Shown: positions 15,524-27,074, numbered from the stretch's first letter. The stretch: DNA of 64,000 nucleotides from an uncultured Pelagibacteraceae bacterium (GCA_902583295.1 CACHUY010000001.1:1-64000), one strand, 5' to 3'. Translations and numbers: made by a program. The notes: generated by a model from the sequence alone, not told the origin.

Positions 15524-16783
15524 ATGAAAGATACTTTAGCAAATACTGAAAAGAAAACTGCATACATTTTAACTTTACCTGCAGTTGCTTTAGTTTTTGC
15601 AATAATTTTATTTCCTATTTTTGCAAATGTTTGGATTAGTTTTAAAGAAGTTGAATTAAAAGATATTAGAATTCCAGAACCAAGAGCTAAAAAAATTGTT
15701 AAATCTATCTCAGAAGATCCCTCAAAAATAAAGATTTTATATAAATTAAGAAATAGCTCTTTACTTCAAGAAATAAGAGATGTTTCATTTCAAGATAAAT
15801 TCCCAAAAAATTTTGAGATTACAGATTTAGACAAAAGATGTGATTACAAAAAATATACTTTAAAGTGTAAATTTGGCAATTGGCCAGCAAAATATAGAGA
15901 AAATTTTACAGTAGTTTTCAAAACAAATGATGGTTCTAAAATAAATAAAAACTCACTTAAATCAACAAAACCTAAGTTAAATGGAACCTCTGATAATATA
16001 TTGCTTAATACCACTTTTACTCTAAAAAATTTTAAGAAAGTTTTACTTGATGATGAGTTTATAGACCTACTTCTTACAACTTTTTACTACACATTTTTTG
16101 GTACAGTTGGATCAATTATCTTTGGCATTTTAACAGCACAAATGGTTAATCAGAAGTTTTATGGAAGAACTTTTATGCGTAGTGTTTTACTCTTTCCTTA
16201 TGTTGCTCCGGTGGTAGCCTTAGCTTACACTTGGGAACTTCTATTAGATCCAAATAGTGGAACTTTAAATAGCTTATTAATCAATTATCAGGTTATAGAG
16301 ACACCAATAAATTTACTTGGACAAAAATACATTGAGATTAATATTTTAGGCTTTGACTTAAAACTAAGACTAGCTCTTACAACGGTAATTATGTTTGAAA
16401 TTTGGAGATATTTTCCTTTAGCTTTTTTATTTATACTTGCAAGACTTCAGGCAATTCCTAAAGAATTGTATGAGGCGGCTGATGTTGATGGGGCAAGCCC
16501 ATTTCAAAAGTTTTTTAAAATAACGCTACCTCAAATCACAGCAGTTATATCAATTTTATTTATGATAAGATTTATTTGGAATTTTAATAAGTTTGAGGAT
16601 GTGTTCTTACTTACTGGTGGTGCCTCAGGTACCAGGACTTTACCAATTAATGTTTATCAACAAGGTTTTGCAATATCTGATATTGGAATGGGATCAGCTG
16701 TTTCAATAGTAATAGTCGTTTTACTTTTATTGTTTATGTTTTTTTACTTCAAACTTTTAGGAAAGAGAGTGGATGAAAACTAA
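15524..16783 (+). CDS. ABC transporter permease, MalF-like, with a large extracytoplasmic insertion
   Basis: EAADVDGASPFQKFFKITLPQI (EAA loop); about 130-residue charged region after TM1. Confidence 0.88.
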   Translation: MKDTLANTEKKTAYILTLPAVALVFAIILFPIFANVWISFKEVELKDIRIPEPRAKKIVKSISEDPSKIKILYKLRNSSLLQEIRDVSFQDKFPKNFEITDLDKRCDYKKYTLKCKFGNWPAKYRENFTVVFKTNDGSKINKNSLKSTKPKLNGTSDNILLNTTFTLKNFKKVLLDDEFIDLLLTTFYYTFFGTVGSIIFGILTAQMVNQKFYGRTFMRSVLLFPYVAPVVALAYTWELLLDPNSGTLNSLLINYQVIETPINLLGQKYIEINILGFDLKLRLALTTVIMFEIWRYFPLAFLFILARLQAIPKELYEAADVDGASPFQKFFKITLPQITAVISILFMIRFIWNFNKFEDVFLLTGGASGTRTLPINVYQQGFAISDIGMGSAVSIVIVVLLLLFMFFYFKLLGKRVDEN

Positions 16784-17966
16784 AAATTTAATTTTATTTG
16801 CATTAATATCTTCATTTTTTTTAATTTTCTTAGTTTCAATATGGAAAATATTAGCAACTTTACAAGGGTTAGATATTCAAAACTTTAATTTACAAATAAT
16901 TTTTATTTTTGGTCTTCTAATATCTTTTGCTCACTTAAGAATAGGTAATAAAATTAAAATTTTTTATAAATCAATTATTTTTTCTTTTATTTTTGTAGTC
17001 TGTGACGGTTATATTATTCAAAAATTACCATTATGGTACAACATTGGTATTTTCTTAGTTTTGTATTTTTTTGTTAACAAAATAAATAAATATAGTTTTG
17101 AAGATTTAAAGCGGGAACATTCAACCCAAGTAATCTTTTTTGATTTTTTAACCTTATTTGGTATTTTATTTTTTTCATTTGTAATTCTTTTCCCTTTTTA
17201 CATGATGTTAATAACGAGTTTTAAAACTCAAATTGCTTTATTGGTTAATCCCTTAGACTTTAGTATTAATTTTGGTCAAGATTTAAAAGACTTATTTAAT
17301 TCCTATTTTGTAATTTTTAAATCTTACAAATTTGGTAAATATATTTTGACCAGTACTATTGTTTCAGTAGGTACCGTGATCATAACTCTTCTTTTTGCAA
17401 TTCCAGCAGCATATGCAATTGCGCGATTAAACTTTTTTGGGAAGACATTTATGTCAACATCAATATTAATAATTTATATGTTTCCTGCGATAGTCTTGGT
17501 AATTCCTTTATATACAATTTTTAGTCAATTAGGACTTAGAAACTCTATAGAAGGTTTATTAATTGTTTACACAGCCACAACACTTCCTGTGGCAATCTAC
17601 ATGCTGCAAGGATACTTTAAAAGTATTCCAAAGGAATTAGAAGAGGCAGCAATATTAGACAAACTTAGTTGGTTTGGAATAATTTCTAAAATTATAATTC
17701 CATTAAGTATTCCTGCAATTTCTTCTGTGGCTTTGTATGTATTTATGATAGCTTGGAATGAATTCTTATTTTCTCTAATGTTTCTAGATAACCCTAATTC
17801 TTTTACTCTTTCAAGAGCCATACAATATTTGAGTGGTGATGCAGAAACCCCAAGACAATATTTAATGGCTGGCTCAGTTATTGTAACTTTGCCTGTTCTA
17901 TTTATTTTTGTTTATTTTGAGAAATATCTAGTTAGTGGTCTCACCGCAGGGAGTGTCAAAGGTTGA
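16773..17966 (+). CDS. ABC transporter permease, MalG-like
   Basis: ELEEAAILDKLSWFGIISKIIIPLSIPAI (EAA loop), PFYMMLITSFKT. Confidence 0.88.
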   Translation: MKTKNLILFALISSFFLIFLVSIWKILATLQGLDIQNFNLQIIFIFGLLISFAHLRIGNKIKIFYKSIIFSFIFVVCDGYIIQKLPLWYNIGIFLVLYFFVNKINKYSFEDLKREHSTQVIFFDFLTLFGILFFSFVILFPFYMMLITSFKTQIALLVNPLDFSINFGQDLKDLFNSYFVIFKSYKFGKYILTSTIVSVGTVIITLLFAIPAAYAIARLNFFGKTFMSTSILIIYMFPAIVLVIPLYTIFSQLGLRNSIEGLLIVYTATTLPVAIYMLQGYFKSIPKELEEAAILDKLSWFGIISKIIIPLSIPAISSVALYVFMIAWNEFLFSLMFLDNPNSFTLSRAIQYLSGDAETPRQYLMAGSVIVTLPVLFIFVYFEKYLVSGLTAGSVKG

Positions 17967-19234
17967 AAAATAAATTAATAGAAAAAGCAAAAAAAGTTTT
18001 GTTAGGAAATAAAAAAAGAGGTTACACATTACCCACAAATAACAAATTGTATCCTGCTCAATGGAAATGGGACTCTGGCTTTATTTCTTTAGGCTACTCA
18101 TACTTTAATCTAAAGTATGCACTTGATGAAATAACAACTCTTTTAAGGGGGCAATGGAAAGATGGTATGATACCTCATATTTTATTCCATGATTTAAAAA
18201 CAAATTATTATCCAAACCACTCAGTATGGAATTGTGGAAACAAAATACATTCATCAGGAATAACTCAACCACCAGTTCTTGCAATTATGTTGAAGAAAAT
18301 TTTAGATAAAAATAAAATCAAAATTTCAGACAAAGTAAAAATTAAGTCGATAGTTCAAAAATTAAAAAAATATCATGAGTGGTTAATTAAATATAGAGAT
18401 CCAAAAAATACAGGTCTAGTTTCGATATTACATCCTTGGGAAAGTGGATATGATAACTCTCCACTATGGGATTATTCAATGAAAGAAGTTAAGGTTGAAA
18501 AAAACTTAAAATATAAACGAGGAGATAATAAAGTTATAAATCCAGAATATAGACCTTTAGATTCTGATTATGATAGATATGTAACAATTAAAAATCACTT
18601 AAGAAAAAATAAATATAATCCAAAAAAACTTTATAATAAATCAATGTTTAATGTTGTTGATGTAGGTTTTAACTCTATATTTTTGAGAGCAAATAAAGAT
18701 TTATTAGAATTACTTAAATCATTCAATTTAGAGCACAATAGATTAAAAAAATTCATTTTAAAATCAGAAAATCAGATTGAAAAATTATATAATGTAAAAA
18801 AAGGAGTTTTTACAAATTATGATATAAGAAATAAAAAAAAAATTATTGTACCCTCAATAACAAATTATTTTATTTTATTAGCCGACTTAAAAAATCAAAA
18901 TATTAATAAAAAAATAATTAAAAATTTAAAAAATCATAACCAAACAAAGAAATATATATTTTCTAGTATTAAGCCTAATCATAAAAAGTTTGAGGAAAAG
19001 CGATACTGGAGAGGTCCTGTTTGGATAAATTGTAATTGGATTATCTATCAAGGTTTAAAAAATAAAGATAAAAACTTTGCTAATAAAATTAAGGAAAAAA
19101 CAATTAATCTTATTAAAAAAAATGGCTTTTTTGAATACTACAGTTTTAAAACTGGAAAAGCATTTGGGGCAAGTAACTTTTCTTGGACTGCTTCTTTATT
19201 TTTAGATTTGGTACTGGAAAAGAAATATAATTAA
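17963..19234 (+). CDS. GH63-like glycoside hydrolase (glucosylglycerate/mannosylglycerate hydrolase-like), TTG start
   Basis: PAQWKWDSGFISLGYSYF, HPWESGYDNSPLWD, RYWRGPVWINCNWIIYQGL. Confidence 0.75.
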   Translation: MKNKLIEKAKKVLLGNKKRGYTLPTNNKLYPAQWKWDSGFISLGYSYFNLKYALDEITTLLRGQWKDGMIPHILFHDLKTNYYPNHSVWNCGNKIHSSGITQPPVLAIMLKKILDKNKIKISDKVKIKSIVQKLKKYHEWLIKYRDPKNTGLVSILHPWESGYDNSPLWDYSMKEVKVEKNLKYKRGDNKVINPEYRPLDSDYDRYVTIKNHLRKNKYNPKKLYNKSMFNVVDVGFNSIFLRANKDLLELLKSFNLEHNRLKKFILKSENQIEKLYNVKKGVFTNYDIRNKKKIIVPSITNYFILLADLKNQNINKKIIKNLKNHNQTKKYIFSSIKPNHKKFEEKRYWRGPVWINCNWIIYQGLKNKDKNFANKIKEKTINLIKKNGFFEYYSFKTGKAFGASNFSWTASLFLDLVLEKKYN

Positions 19235-20526
19235 TTTAATAAATTATATTGGTAGTTTCTTGCCTCAATTACTTCGGCTGGAAGATTTAACTCAACATCT
19301 TCAATTCTGATAACATCATCTTTGCTTATATCTTTTTTTAAAACCGCATTATCAGTAAGACCTAATGGTAAGATCATTTCATTTTTAGATTTTTCAGATG
19401 TAATTAGTTTACCTCTTGCACAAAACCCTCCTTCACCATCTAATTTTTCACCAGCTTTAAGATCCTTTTTTGCAAAACTTGCAACATCAGCGTTATAACT
19501 TTTTGTATAACCTGTTGCTCTTTTATCTAGTGCTATTGAATAAACTGATTGAGCAAGCTCTAAACCAATATAATGATAAGGTCTCCAGATTGCTGAATAG
19601 TTTCCAGAATCATCCGTTACCATTCCATAGTCTTTAAAACAATTTTTTACATATTCATTCTGTGCTTTGATCACAATATAAACCCCCCATCTTAAATCAT
19701 TAGGAATCTCTTTTTTTTCTAAATCTATACTTGAGATAACTTCTACTTGCCCTTCAAATTCTATTAGACCACCATCATTTTTTGGGATCATTTTTTTTGC
19801 AATATCGTAAACACCAACCGGCGGAAAAGTTAATCCATTACTAGGACACTTTAGGTTAGCTGCATTACTAACTGCACACATTTCTATAGCTGATTTGTCT
19901 CCACATAAAAAACTATTAAACATCTTAGGGTTCATTCCAGACTCATTTTCAGCTCGTTCTTTGGTTAGACCGTAGTGGCCCCAAACAGTATCAGGTGTGG
20001 AGTATTCAAAACTATGATGATATTTTGTTCCTTTTCCAGCACAAACTATTGAAAATCCATTTAATCTTGCCCACTCTATTTGTTCAAGAATTAAAGATGG
20101 TTGATCACCATACGCCATTGAGCAAATTACACCTTTATCTTTTGCAAGATCAGATAAATATTTCCCACAAGTTATATCCGCCTCTACATTAACTAAAATA
20201 ACATGTTTTTTATTTTTTATTATCTTTGTTGCATGGACTGTTCCAACTATTGGGTTACCTGTTGCCTCGATAAAAATTTCTATATCTCTATCAATAACGT
20301 TGTCTAATGAACTTGAATAATTTATTCCTTTAACTGTTTGCTCATTTAACCCACTTTTCAAACAATTTTTTTTTGCTTGATCTATATTAATGTCAACAAT
20401 GCTATCGATTTGAATTTTGTCTAGATGATTGTACTGAGCCAAAAACATACTTACAAATTTACCACATCCAATAAAACAAATTTTTATAGGATCTTTTCTA
20501 TTTTCTAATTTTGTATGTAAAAACAT
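19231..20526 (-). CDS. NAD(P)-dependent oxidoreductase, homoserine-dehydrogenase-like with C-terminal SAF-like domain
   Basis: ICFIGCGKFVSMFL Rossmann; DLKAGEKLDGEGGFCARG...ISKDDVIRIEDVEL. Confidence 0.75.
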   Translation of the reverse strand: MFLHTKLENRKDPIKICFIGCGKFVSMFLAQYNHLDKIQIDSIVDINIDQAKKNCLKSGLNEQTVKGINYSSSLDNVIDRDIEIFIEATGNPIVGTVHATKIIKNKKHVILVNVEADITCGKYLSDLAKDKGVICSMAYGDQPSLILEQIEWARLNGFSIVCAGKGTKYHHSFEYSTPDTVWGHYGLTKERAENESGMNPKMFNSFLCGDKSAIEMCAVSNAANLKCPSNGLTFPPVGVYDIAKKMIPKNDGGLIEFEGQVEVISSIDLEKKEIPNDLRWGVYIVIKAQNEYVKNCFKDYGMVTDDSGNYSAIWRPYHYIGLELAQSVYSIALDKRATGYTKSYNADVASFAKKDLKAGEKLDGEGGFCARGKLITSEKSKNEMILPLGLTDNAVLKKDISKDDVIRIEDVELNLPAEVIEARNYQYNLLN

Positions 20527-21405
20527 TTATAAATAACCAAGCTCTTTCATTTCGCTATTAAATATATTCTGTAAATTGGTTATTGTTTTTTTATTTAGAA
20601 GACTCTTCCAATCATTTTGTGGACCTAAGTTAAAAAATTTTTTCTTTTCATTGGTATGTTTATTGACAGAATTTTCATCAAAAAAACCATTTTCTTCTAA
20701 ATTTTTTAAATTTTTAAAGGATGAATTATTAATAATTTTATTTATATTATCATCTGAAATTAAAATATCATAAAACTGATCTAAATATTTTATTAACTTT
20801 GTAATTTCTTTTTTTGGATCTCTTATTAAATCTTCATATTTAATTAAAAGATTATTGTTAGGAAATCTTTTCCAAGAGTTATAATGATTTTTCCAAGAAG
20901 ATAGAAGCTGTGGAATATTATTTTCATCTAAACCAATAGATTGATTGTCGTTTGTAATAAATCTAAAGGCTGAATCATCATCTTTAAATGAAAAATGATT
21001 TTTTAAAGATGTAAATACATTCCTTGGATCTCTGACTATATGGATAACTCCTAGACAATTATCTAGACCTGTAAACGAGCATAATTTTCCATCAATATTT
21101 AATTTACAAAGCATATTGTGCGTTTTAAAAATTTTAATATCTTTACTAATATTAATTCTAGATTGAGATATATCCCAATTAAGTGCAGTTTTTTTAAAAA
21201 TTATTTTTTTTTTTTCTTGTGGAAATACTGATAAATTAAAATGATTATCTAAGTCACGAAAAAACTTTTTTGAGGGATAAAGTTCTATGTTTTTAGACTC
21301 TTTAAATACATCGTTACTATCAAAATTATTATTAATTATTTGTCCAATAATCGTTCTTATCCACGTATTTCCACTTTTTGGATAAGATGCCAACCATATG
21401 ATCAT
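20527..21405 (-). CDS. Sulfotransferase domain protein
   Basis: WLASYPKSGNTWIRTII (PAPS 5'-PSB loop), HIVRDPRNVFTSLKNH, KYEDLIRDP. Confidence 0.88.
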   Translation of the reverse strand: MIIWLASYPKSGNTWIRTIIGQIINNNFDSNDVFKESKNIELYPSKKFFRDLDNHFNLSVFPQEKKKIIFKKTALNWDISQSRINISKDIKIFKTHNMLCKLNIDGKLCSFTGLDNCLGVIHIVRDPRNVFTSLKNHFSFKDDDSAFRFITNDNQSIGLDENNIPQLLSSWKNHYNSWKRFPNNNLLIKYEDLIRDPKKEITKLIKYLDQFYDILISDDNINKIINNSSFKNLKNLEENGFFDENSVNKHTNEKKKFFNLGPQNDWKSLLNKKTITNLQNIFNSEMKELGYL

Positions 21406-21426
21406 AATTAATTTTAATATTATAAA

Positions 21427-21834
21427 TCATTCATTATTTAACAACGCTTTTTTTAAAATTATATAATCTAAATTACAGTCTTTATAACCTTTTTTAACAA
21501 TATTAAGATAGCGTTCAGTTGGAAACTTAAAAGGAGATTTTTTAACCATTGTGTAAGTCATTACTTTTTTTCCATAATAATAAAAATAATGTTTCTTATA
21601 AAGTACTGGATAGTCCTCATATACATCCAATTTTTTTTCATCGCTTTTTGAAATCTCGAAGAGAGCCCCAGGTACAATTGAATTTTTTTTAATTTCGATA
21701 TCTGCAGCTCTGTATTTGCTTCTAAAAGTCAATTTAAAGCCTTTTAAATTAATTTTTTTCAAAAAAATACTATCCTTACATCTTCGTTTCATCTGGAAAT
21801 GATGCAGATTACTACCATATGCAAAATAAAGCAT
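21427..21834 (-). CDS. Gamma-glutamylcyclotransferase family (AIG2-like)
   Basis: LYFAYGSNLHHFQMKRRC, LDVYEDYPVLYKKH. Confidence 0.82.
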   Translation of the reverse strand: MLYFAYGSNLHHFQMKRRCKDSIFLKKINLKGFKLTFRSKYRAADIEIKKNSIVPGALFEISKSDEKKLDVYEDYPVLYKKHYFYYYGKKVMTYTMVKKSPFKFPTERYLNIVKKGYKDCNLDYIILKKALLNNE

Positions 21835-22583
21835 TACCTATCAACAACTTCAATTTTTTTTGCATTAACAAATTTTAAAATTTGAGAATTACATAAATCT
21901 ATTTTTGATTGATCCTCAGATCTAATTACAATTGAAACACCTAATTTTCCAGCATGGAAAAAAGGATAGCTTCCTATCTCAACATCTTGGTTATCATTTT
22001 GTACTTTGGTTAATGAGTTTGCTATTTCACTTTCAACTGTTCTTAAACTTATTGTATGACTTTTAATCGGCTCACCACCCACTATAGTGTTTGTTAAACC
22101 ACCTAACATCGACTTTAGTATAGATGGTACACCTGGCAAACAAAAAACATTTTCAACATTAAATCCAGGTGCTCCACTTGTTGGATTTAAAATTAAATTT
22201 GCATTTTCAGGCATCCAGCACATTTTCTGTCGCCCCTCATTAAATTCACCTGGTTTGTAGTATGCCTCTAAAATTTTAAAAGCTTCTTTATGAATTTCAT
22301 ATTTGATCCCAAAAGTTTTTGAAACAGACTCGGCTGTGATATCATCATGGGTTGGACCTATACCTCCAGTTGTAAAAACATAATCATAAGTTGATTTTAA
22401 TAAATTTAATGTATCTATAATTGTTTTTTCAACATCAGGAATTACTCTAACCTCCTCTACCTTAACACCAATCGAGTTTAGCCATACTGCTATGGTTGAA
22501 GTGTTGGTGTCTTGAGTTCTACCTGATAATATTTCATTACCTATAATTAAAATAGCTGCATTAACTTTTGTTTTTTTAGTCAT
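21834..22583 (-). CDS. Molybdopterin-binding/CinA-N-terminal-like protein
   Basis: AAILIIGNEILSGRTQDTN, TTGGIGPTHDDIT, GVPSILKSML; start trimmed to MTKKTKVNAA. Confidence 0.82.
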   Translation of the reverse strand: MTKKTKVNAAILIIGNEILSGRTQDTNTSTIAVWLNSIGVKVEEVRVIPDVEKTIIDTLNLLKSTYDYVFTTGGIGPTHDDITAESVSKTFGIKYEIHKEAFKILEAYYKPGEFNEGRQKMCWMPENANLILNPTSGAPGFNVENVFCLPGVPSILKSMLGGLTNTIVGGEPIKSHTISLRTVESEIANSLTKVQNDNQDVEIGSYPFFHAGKLGVSIVIRSEDQSKIDLCNSQILKFVNAKKIEVVDR

Positions 22584-22602
22584 TTTATATATATATAATT
22601 TA

Positions 22603-23304
22603 GTGATGGAATTTACCAAGTCTTTAATAAAAGGCAAATTAATCAAACGATATAAAAGATTTTTTATTGATGTGAAGTTACAAAAAGAAACTGTAACGGC
22701 TCATTGTCCTAATACTGGATCAATGAAAGGCCTGCTAGATGAAGGCAATGAAGTTTACATACTTCCAAATAATGATCCCAAAAGAAAACTTAAATTTGGG
22801 CTAGAGATTATCAATTCAAGGAAAAATTTGGTTGGAGTTAATACACACATGGCTAATAGAATTGTAAAGCATGGTTTAGAAAATAACCTAATCAATGAAC
22901 TTAGGAATAATGATATTATAAAGCCTGAAGTATTTTTTAATAAAGAAACCAGATTTGACTTTTTATTAGAAAAAAAAGGCCAAAAAAGCTTTGTAGAGGT
23001 TAAAAATGTGACTTTATTTAGAGACGAAAACACTGCAGAATTTCCTGACGCTATAACTTCAAGAGGATCGAAACATTTATTAACTCTTATTGATGCCATA
23101 AAAAAAGGATATAAAACATATCTATTATTTTTAGTTCAAATTCAAAATATGAAATATTTTAAAATAGCTAAAGATATAGATGAGCAATATTATAAAAATT
23201 ATCTACTAGCTAAAAAAGCAGGAGTAAATTTTTTAGCTTACAGATGTGATATAAGTTCAAAAAAAATATTTATAGATAAAAAAATTAAAATACTTGATGA
23301 CTGA
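22603..23304 (+). CDS. sfsA: DNA/RNA nuclease SfsA family protein
   Basis: AHCPNTGSMKGLL, RFDFLLE...FVEVKNVTL, FPDAITSRGSKHL. Confidence 0.92.
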   Translation: MMEFTKSLIKGKLIKRYKRFFIDVKLQKETVTAHCPNTGSMKGLLDEGNEVYILPNNDPKRKLKFGLEIINSRKNLVGVNTHMANRIVKHGLENNLINELRNNDIIKPEVFFNKETRFDFLLEKKGQKSFVEVKNVTLFRDENTAEFPDAITSRGSKHLLTLIDAIKKGYKTYLLFLVQIQNMKYFKIAKDIDEQYYKNYLLAKKAGVNFLAYRCDISSKKIFIDKKIKILDD

Positions 23305-24067
23305 TTTTAAAGAAAAATTCGAAAAAATGAAAGTTGCAGGTAATCTTGCTGCTCGAACTTTAGATATGCTAACAGAAAATATTAAAGAAGGCGTAAGCAC
23401 AGACTACATCGATAAATTAGGATATGAATTTATAAGAGATAATGGAGGTTACTCTGCTCCACTTTATTATAGGGGCTTTGCAAAATCACTTTGTACATCT
23501 TTAAATCATGTTGTATGTCATGGAATTCCTTCAGATAGAATTCTAAATGAGGGTGATGCAGTCAATGTAGATGTAACTGCAATTGTTGATGAACATTACG
23601 GTGATACCAGCAGAATGTTTTGTATTGGCAAAACTCCAGTTAAATTAAAAAATTTAATTGATACAACTTACGAGTCGATGATGAGAGCAATTAAAATTTT
23701 AAAACCTGGTATAAAATTAGGTGATATTGGATATACAATCCAATCATTTGTTGAAGATAAAGGCTTCTCTGTTGTTCGTGATTTTTGCGGTCATGGAATT
23801 AGTACAACTTTTCATGAATCTCCAAATATTTTACATTATGGAACAAAAAATACAGGAATGGAACTTCGACCTGGAATGACATTTACTATTGAACCTATGA
23901 TCAACTCAGGAAAATATGATGTAAAGATGTTAAATGATGGCTGGACAGCAGTAACAAAAGATAAATCTTTATCAGCTCAATTTGAACATACGTTAGGAAT
24001 TACTGAAAATGGTTATGAAATCTTTACAGAATCTGCTAAAGGTTATTCGAAGCCTCCATACTTATAA
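23294..24067 (+). CDS. map: Type I methionine aminopeptidase
   Basis: VNVDVTAIVDEHYGDTSRMF, GHGISTTFHESPNI, EPMI, FEHTLGIT. Confidence 0.95.
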   Translation: MMTDFKEKFEKMKVAGNLAARTLDMLTENIKEGVSTDYIDKLGYEFIRDNGGYSAPLYYRGFAKSLCTSLNHVVCHGIPSDRILNEGDAVNVDVTAIVDEHYGDTSRMFCIGKTPVKLKNLIDTTYESMMRAIKILKPGIKLGDIGYTIQSFVEDKGFSVVRDFCGHGISTTFHESPNILHYGTKNTGMELRPGMTFTIEPMINSGKYDVKMLNDGWTAVTKDKSLSAQFEHTLGITENGYEIFTESAKGYSKPPYL

Positions 24068-24070
24068 TTA

Positions 24071-25366
24071 ATGATTAAAAGATACTCGCGTAAACAATTA
24101 ACTGACATTTGGTCAGAAGAAAATAAATATAAAATCTGGTTAGATGTTGAAATTGCTGCAGCAGAAGCGATGGAAAAACTTGGACAAATTCCAAGAGGAG
24201 TTGCATCTATTGTCAGAAAAAAAGCTAAAATTAATGTCCTAAGAATTCATAAAATAGAGTCTGAAGTTAAACACGATATTATAGCCTTTTTAACTTCAGT
24301 TACTGAAAAAGCAGGAATAAAAGCTAGATATCTTCACCAAGGAATGACATCCTCAGATGTTGTAGATACTAGTTTCAATATTCAATTAGTCCAATCAGGA
24401 AAAATCATTTTAAAAGATATCGATCAAATTTTAAAAGTTTTAAAAAGACAGGCTAAAAAATACAAACTAACACCGTGTATGGGACGTAGTCATGGGATAC
24501 ATGCAGAGCCAATTACTTTTGGTTTAAAATTAGCTTCATTTTATGAAGAGTTTAAGAGAAACAGGAAAAGATTGGTAAATGCAATTGATGAGGTTGCAAC
24601 TTGTGCTATTTCTGGAGCTGTTGGAACATTTGCTAATATTAATCCTAATGTTGAAAAACATGTTGCAAAAAAATTAGGTTTAAAAGTAGAGCCAATTTCA
24701 ACACAAGTTATACCAAGAGACAGACATGCATTCTATTTTTCAGTTTTAGGAATTATAGCAGGCTCAATAGAAAGAGTTGCTATCGAAATAAGACACCTAC
24801 AGAGAACAGAAGTTTATGAATTACAAGAATTTTTTTCAAAAAAACAAAAGGGCTCTTCAGCAATGCCTCATAAAAAAAATCCTATTTTAAGTGAAAACTT
24901 AACTGGACTTGCAAGAATGGTAAGAAGCACAGTTGTGCCTGCACTAGAAAATATAGCTCTATGGCATGAAAGAGATATATCACATTCAAGTGTAGAAAGA
25001 AATATTGGTCCAGATGCCAATATCACTACAGACTTTGCTCTGGTAAGACTTACGAATATTTTAGATAATATGATTGTGTATCCAAAAAAAATGCTTGAAA
25101 ATTTAAATATAACCAAAGGTTTAATTTTTTCACAAGAGGTAATGTTAGAACTAACAAAAACTGGTTTAACTAGAGAAAAATCCTATAAAATGGTTCAGAG
25201 CTATGCAAAAAAGTGTTTTGCAGAAAATTTAAATTTATATGATGTTCTTTTAGAGGATAAAATGATTATGACTAAAATTTCTCAAAAAAAATTGAAATCC
25301 ATCTTTAGTTACTCCAAACATTTTAAAAATGTAAATTTAATATTTAAAAGAGTTTTCAAAAAATGA
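24071..25366 (+). CDS. purB: Adenylosuccinate lyase
   Basis: [36 protein letters not shown] signature. Confidence 0.97.
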   Translation: MIKRYSRKQLTDIWSEENKYKIWLDVEIAAAEAMEKLGQIPRGVASIVRKKAKINVLRIHKIESEVKHDIIAFLTSVTEKAGIKARYLHQGMTSSDVVDTSFNIQLVQSGKIILKDIDQILKVLKRQAKKYKLTPCMGRSHGIHAEPITFGLKLASFYEEFKRNRKRLVNAIDEVATCAISGAVGTFANINPNVEKHVAKKLGLKVEPISTQVIPRDRHAFYFSVLGIIAGSIERVAIEIRHLQRTEVYELQEFFSKKQKGSSAMPHKKNPILSENLTGLARMVRSTVVPALENIALWHERDISHSSVERNIGPDANITTDFALVRLTNILDNMIVYPKKMLENLNITKGLIFSQEVMLELTKTGLTREKSYKMVQSYAKKCFAENLNLYDVLLEDKMIMTKISQKKLKSIFSYSKHFKNVNLIFKRVFKK

Positions 25367-26148
25367 AAAAGGGGAAAAAATTATACGAAGGAAAAGCTAA
25401 AATTATTTATGCTACAACAGATAAAGATTTAGTAATTCAATATTTTAAAGATGACGCAACAGCTTTTAATAATCAAAAAAAATCTACCATTGAGGGAAAA
25501 GGAGTTTTAAATAATAGAATTTCTGAACATATACTCTCAAGCCTTTCACAAATAGGTATAAAAAATCACCTGGTTAAAAGATTAAATATGCGCGAGCAAG
25601 TCGTTAAGCTTGTTGAAATAATTCCTATTGAATTTATTGTTAGAAATGTTGCAACGGGATCTTTAACAAAACGTCTTGGAATTGAAGACGGAACTATTTT
25701 AAAAGAACCTTTGATTGAATATTGCTTAAAAGATGACAAGCTTGGTGATCCATTAATTGCTGAAGAACATATTCTTACATTTGATTGGGCGTCAAAAAAA
25801 GAAATCGAAAAAGTAAAAAAAATGATTTTAAGAATTAATGATTTTATGATCGGAATGTTTAGAGGAGTGGGAATTAAGCTAATAGATTTTAAGTTAGAAT
25901 TTGGAAGACTAAACTATAACGGTAAAAAAGAAGTTATTTTAGCTGACGAAATAAGTCCTGATACTTGCAGATTGTGGGATAGTTTAACTGATAAAAAATT
26001 GGATAAAGACAGATTTAGAAAAGACTTAGGTGATCTTATACCAGCATACACTGAAGTTGCAAAAAGACTTGGTATTCTTCACGAACAATCCAACGTGAGT
26101 GCAGTAAATGTAACAAATCTATCTTCAGTTAAAAGAAAACGTAAATGA
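25363..26148 (+). CDS. purC: SAICAR synthetase
   Basis: [43 protein letters not shown]. Confidence 0.97.
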   Translation: MKKGKKLYEGKAKIIYATTDKDLVIQYFKDDATAFNNQKKSTIEGKGVLNNRISEHILSSLSQIGIKNHLVKRLNMREQVVKLVEIIPIEFIVRNVATGSLTKRLGIEDGTILKEPLIEYCLKDDKLGDPLIAEEHILTFDWASKKEIEKVKKMILRINDFMIGMFRGVGIKLIDFKLEFGRLNYNGKKEVILADEISPDTCRLWDSLTDKKLDKDRFRKDLGDLIPAYTEVAKRLGILHEQSNVSAVNVTNLSSVKRKRK

Positions 26149-26387
26149 AAATATCATTAATTATTACTCTTAAAAAAGACGTCCTAGATCCTCAAGGAAA
26201 AGTAATTCATCAGGCTCTTGATGGTATGGGGTTTAATGATGTCAATGAAGTAAGACAGGGTAAATATTTTGAAATTGACACTAAAGAAACTGACCCTAAA
26301 AAAGCAAAAGATAAAGTTGAAGAAATGTGCAAAAAACTTTTAGCCAATCTTGTAATAGAAAATTTCAAGATTATTGACGCACAGTAA
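26145..26387 (+). CDS. purS: FGAM synthase subunit PurS
   Basis: 80 aa, [19 protein letters not shown]. Confidence 0.95.
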   Translation: MKISLIITLKKDVLDPQGKVIHQALDGMGFNDVNEVRQGKYFEIDTKETDPKKAKDKVEEMCKKLLANLVIENFKIIDAQ

Positions 26388-26390
26388 TTC

Positions 26391-27074
26391 ATGAAATCAG
26401 CAGTCATTACATTTCCAGGTTCTAATTGTGATAGAGATATGGATGTTGCTTTAAAAAAATTTGGTTTTAAAAATAAAATGGTTTGGCATCAAGATCTTGA
26501 GTTGCCAAAAAGTGATTTGGTAGTTTTGCCCGGTGGTTTTTCTTATGGCGATTATCTTAGATGTGGCAGCATGGCTTCTAAATCTAAGATCATGCAATCT
26601 GTAATTAATTTTGCAAATTCTGGTGGAATGGTGATGGGTATTTGTAATGGTTTTCAAATTTTAGTTGAAACTGGATTAGTGCCTGGAGTTTTATTAAGAA
26701 ACAAATATTTAGAATTTATTTGCAAAAACGTTTTTGTAAAAATTAGCAATGAAGACAATGCTTATTTCAAAAATATTAGTAACAACGTATTAGAGCTACA
26801 TATCGCACATAATGAAGGAAATTACTTTTGTACAAATGATCAATTAAAAGAAATTGAAGACAACGCACAAGTTGCAATTAATTACTGTGACCCAGAGGGT
26901 AAAATTGAACAACAATTCAATCCTAATGGATCTATAAAAAATATTGCTGGAATTTTTAATAAAGAAAAAAATGTTTTAGGAATGATGCCTCATCCTGAAC
27001 GGATGATTGATCCTGTTTTATCAGGTGAGGATGGCTCTTATTTTTTTAAAAACTTAATTAATAACTTAAAATGA
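26391..27074 (+). CDS. purQ: FGAM synthase subunit PurQ
   Basis: [43 protein letters not shown]. Confidence 0.97.
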   Translation: MKSAVITFPGSNCDRDMDVALKKFGFKNKMVWHQDLELPKSDLVVLPGGFSYGDYLRCGSMASKSKIMQSVINFANSGGMVMGICNGFQILVETGLVPGVLLRNKYLEFICKNVFVKISNEDNAYFKNISNNVLELHIAHNEGNYFCTNDQLKEIEDNAQVAINYCDPEGKIEQQFNPNGSIKNIAGIFNKEKNVLGMMPHPERMIDPVLSGEDGSYFFKNLINNLK

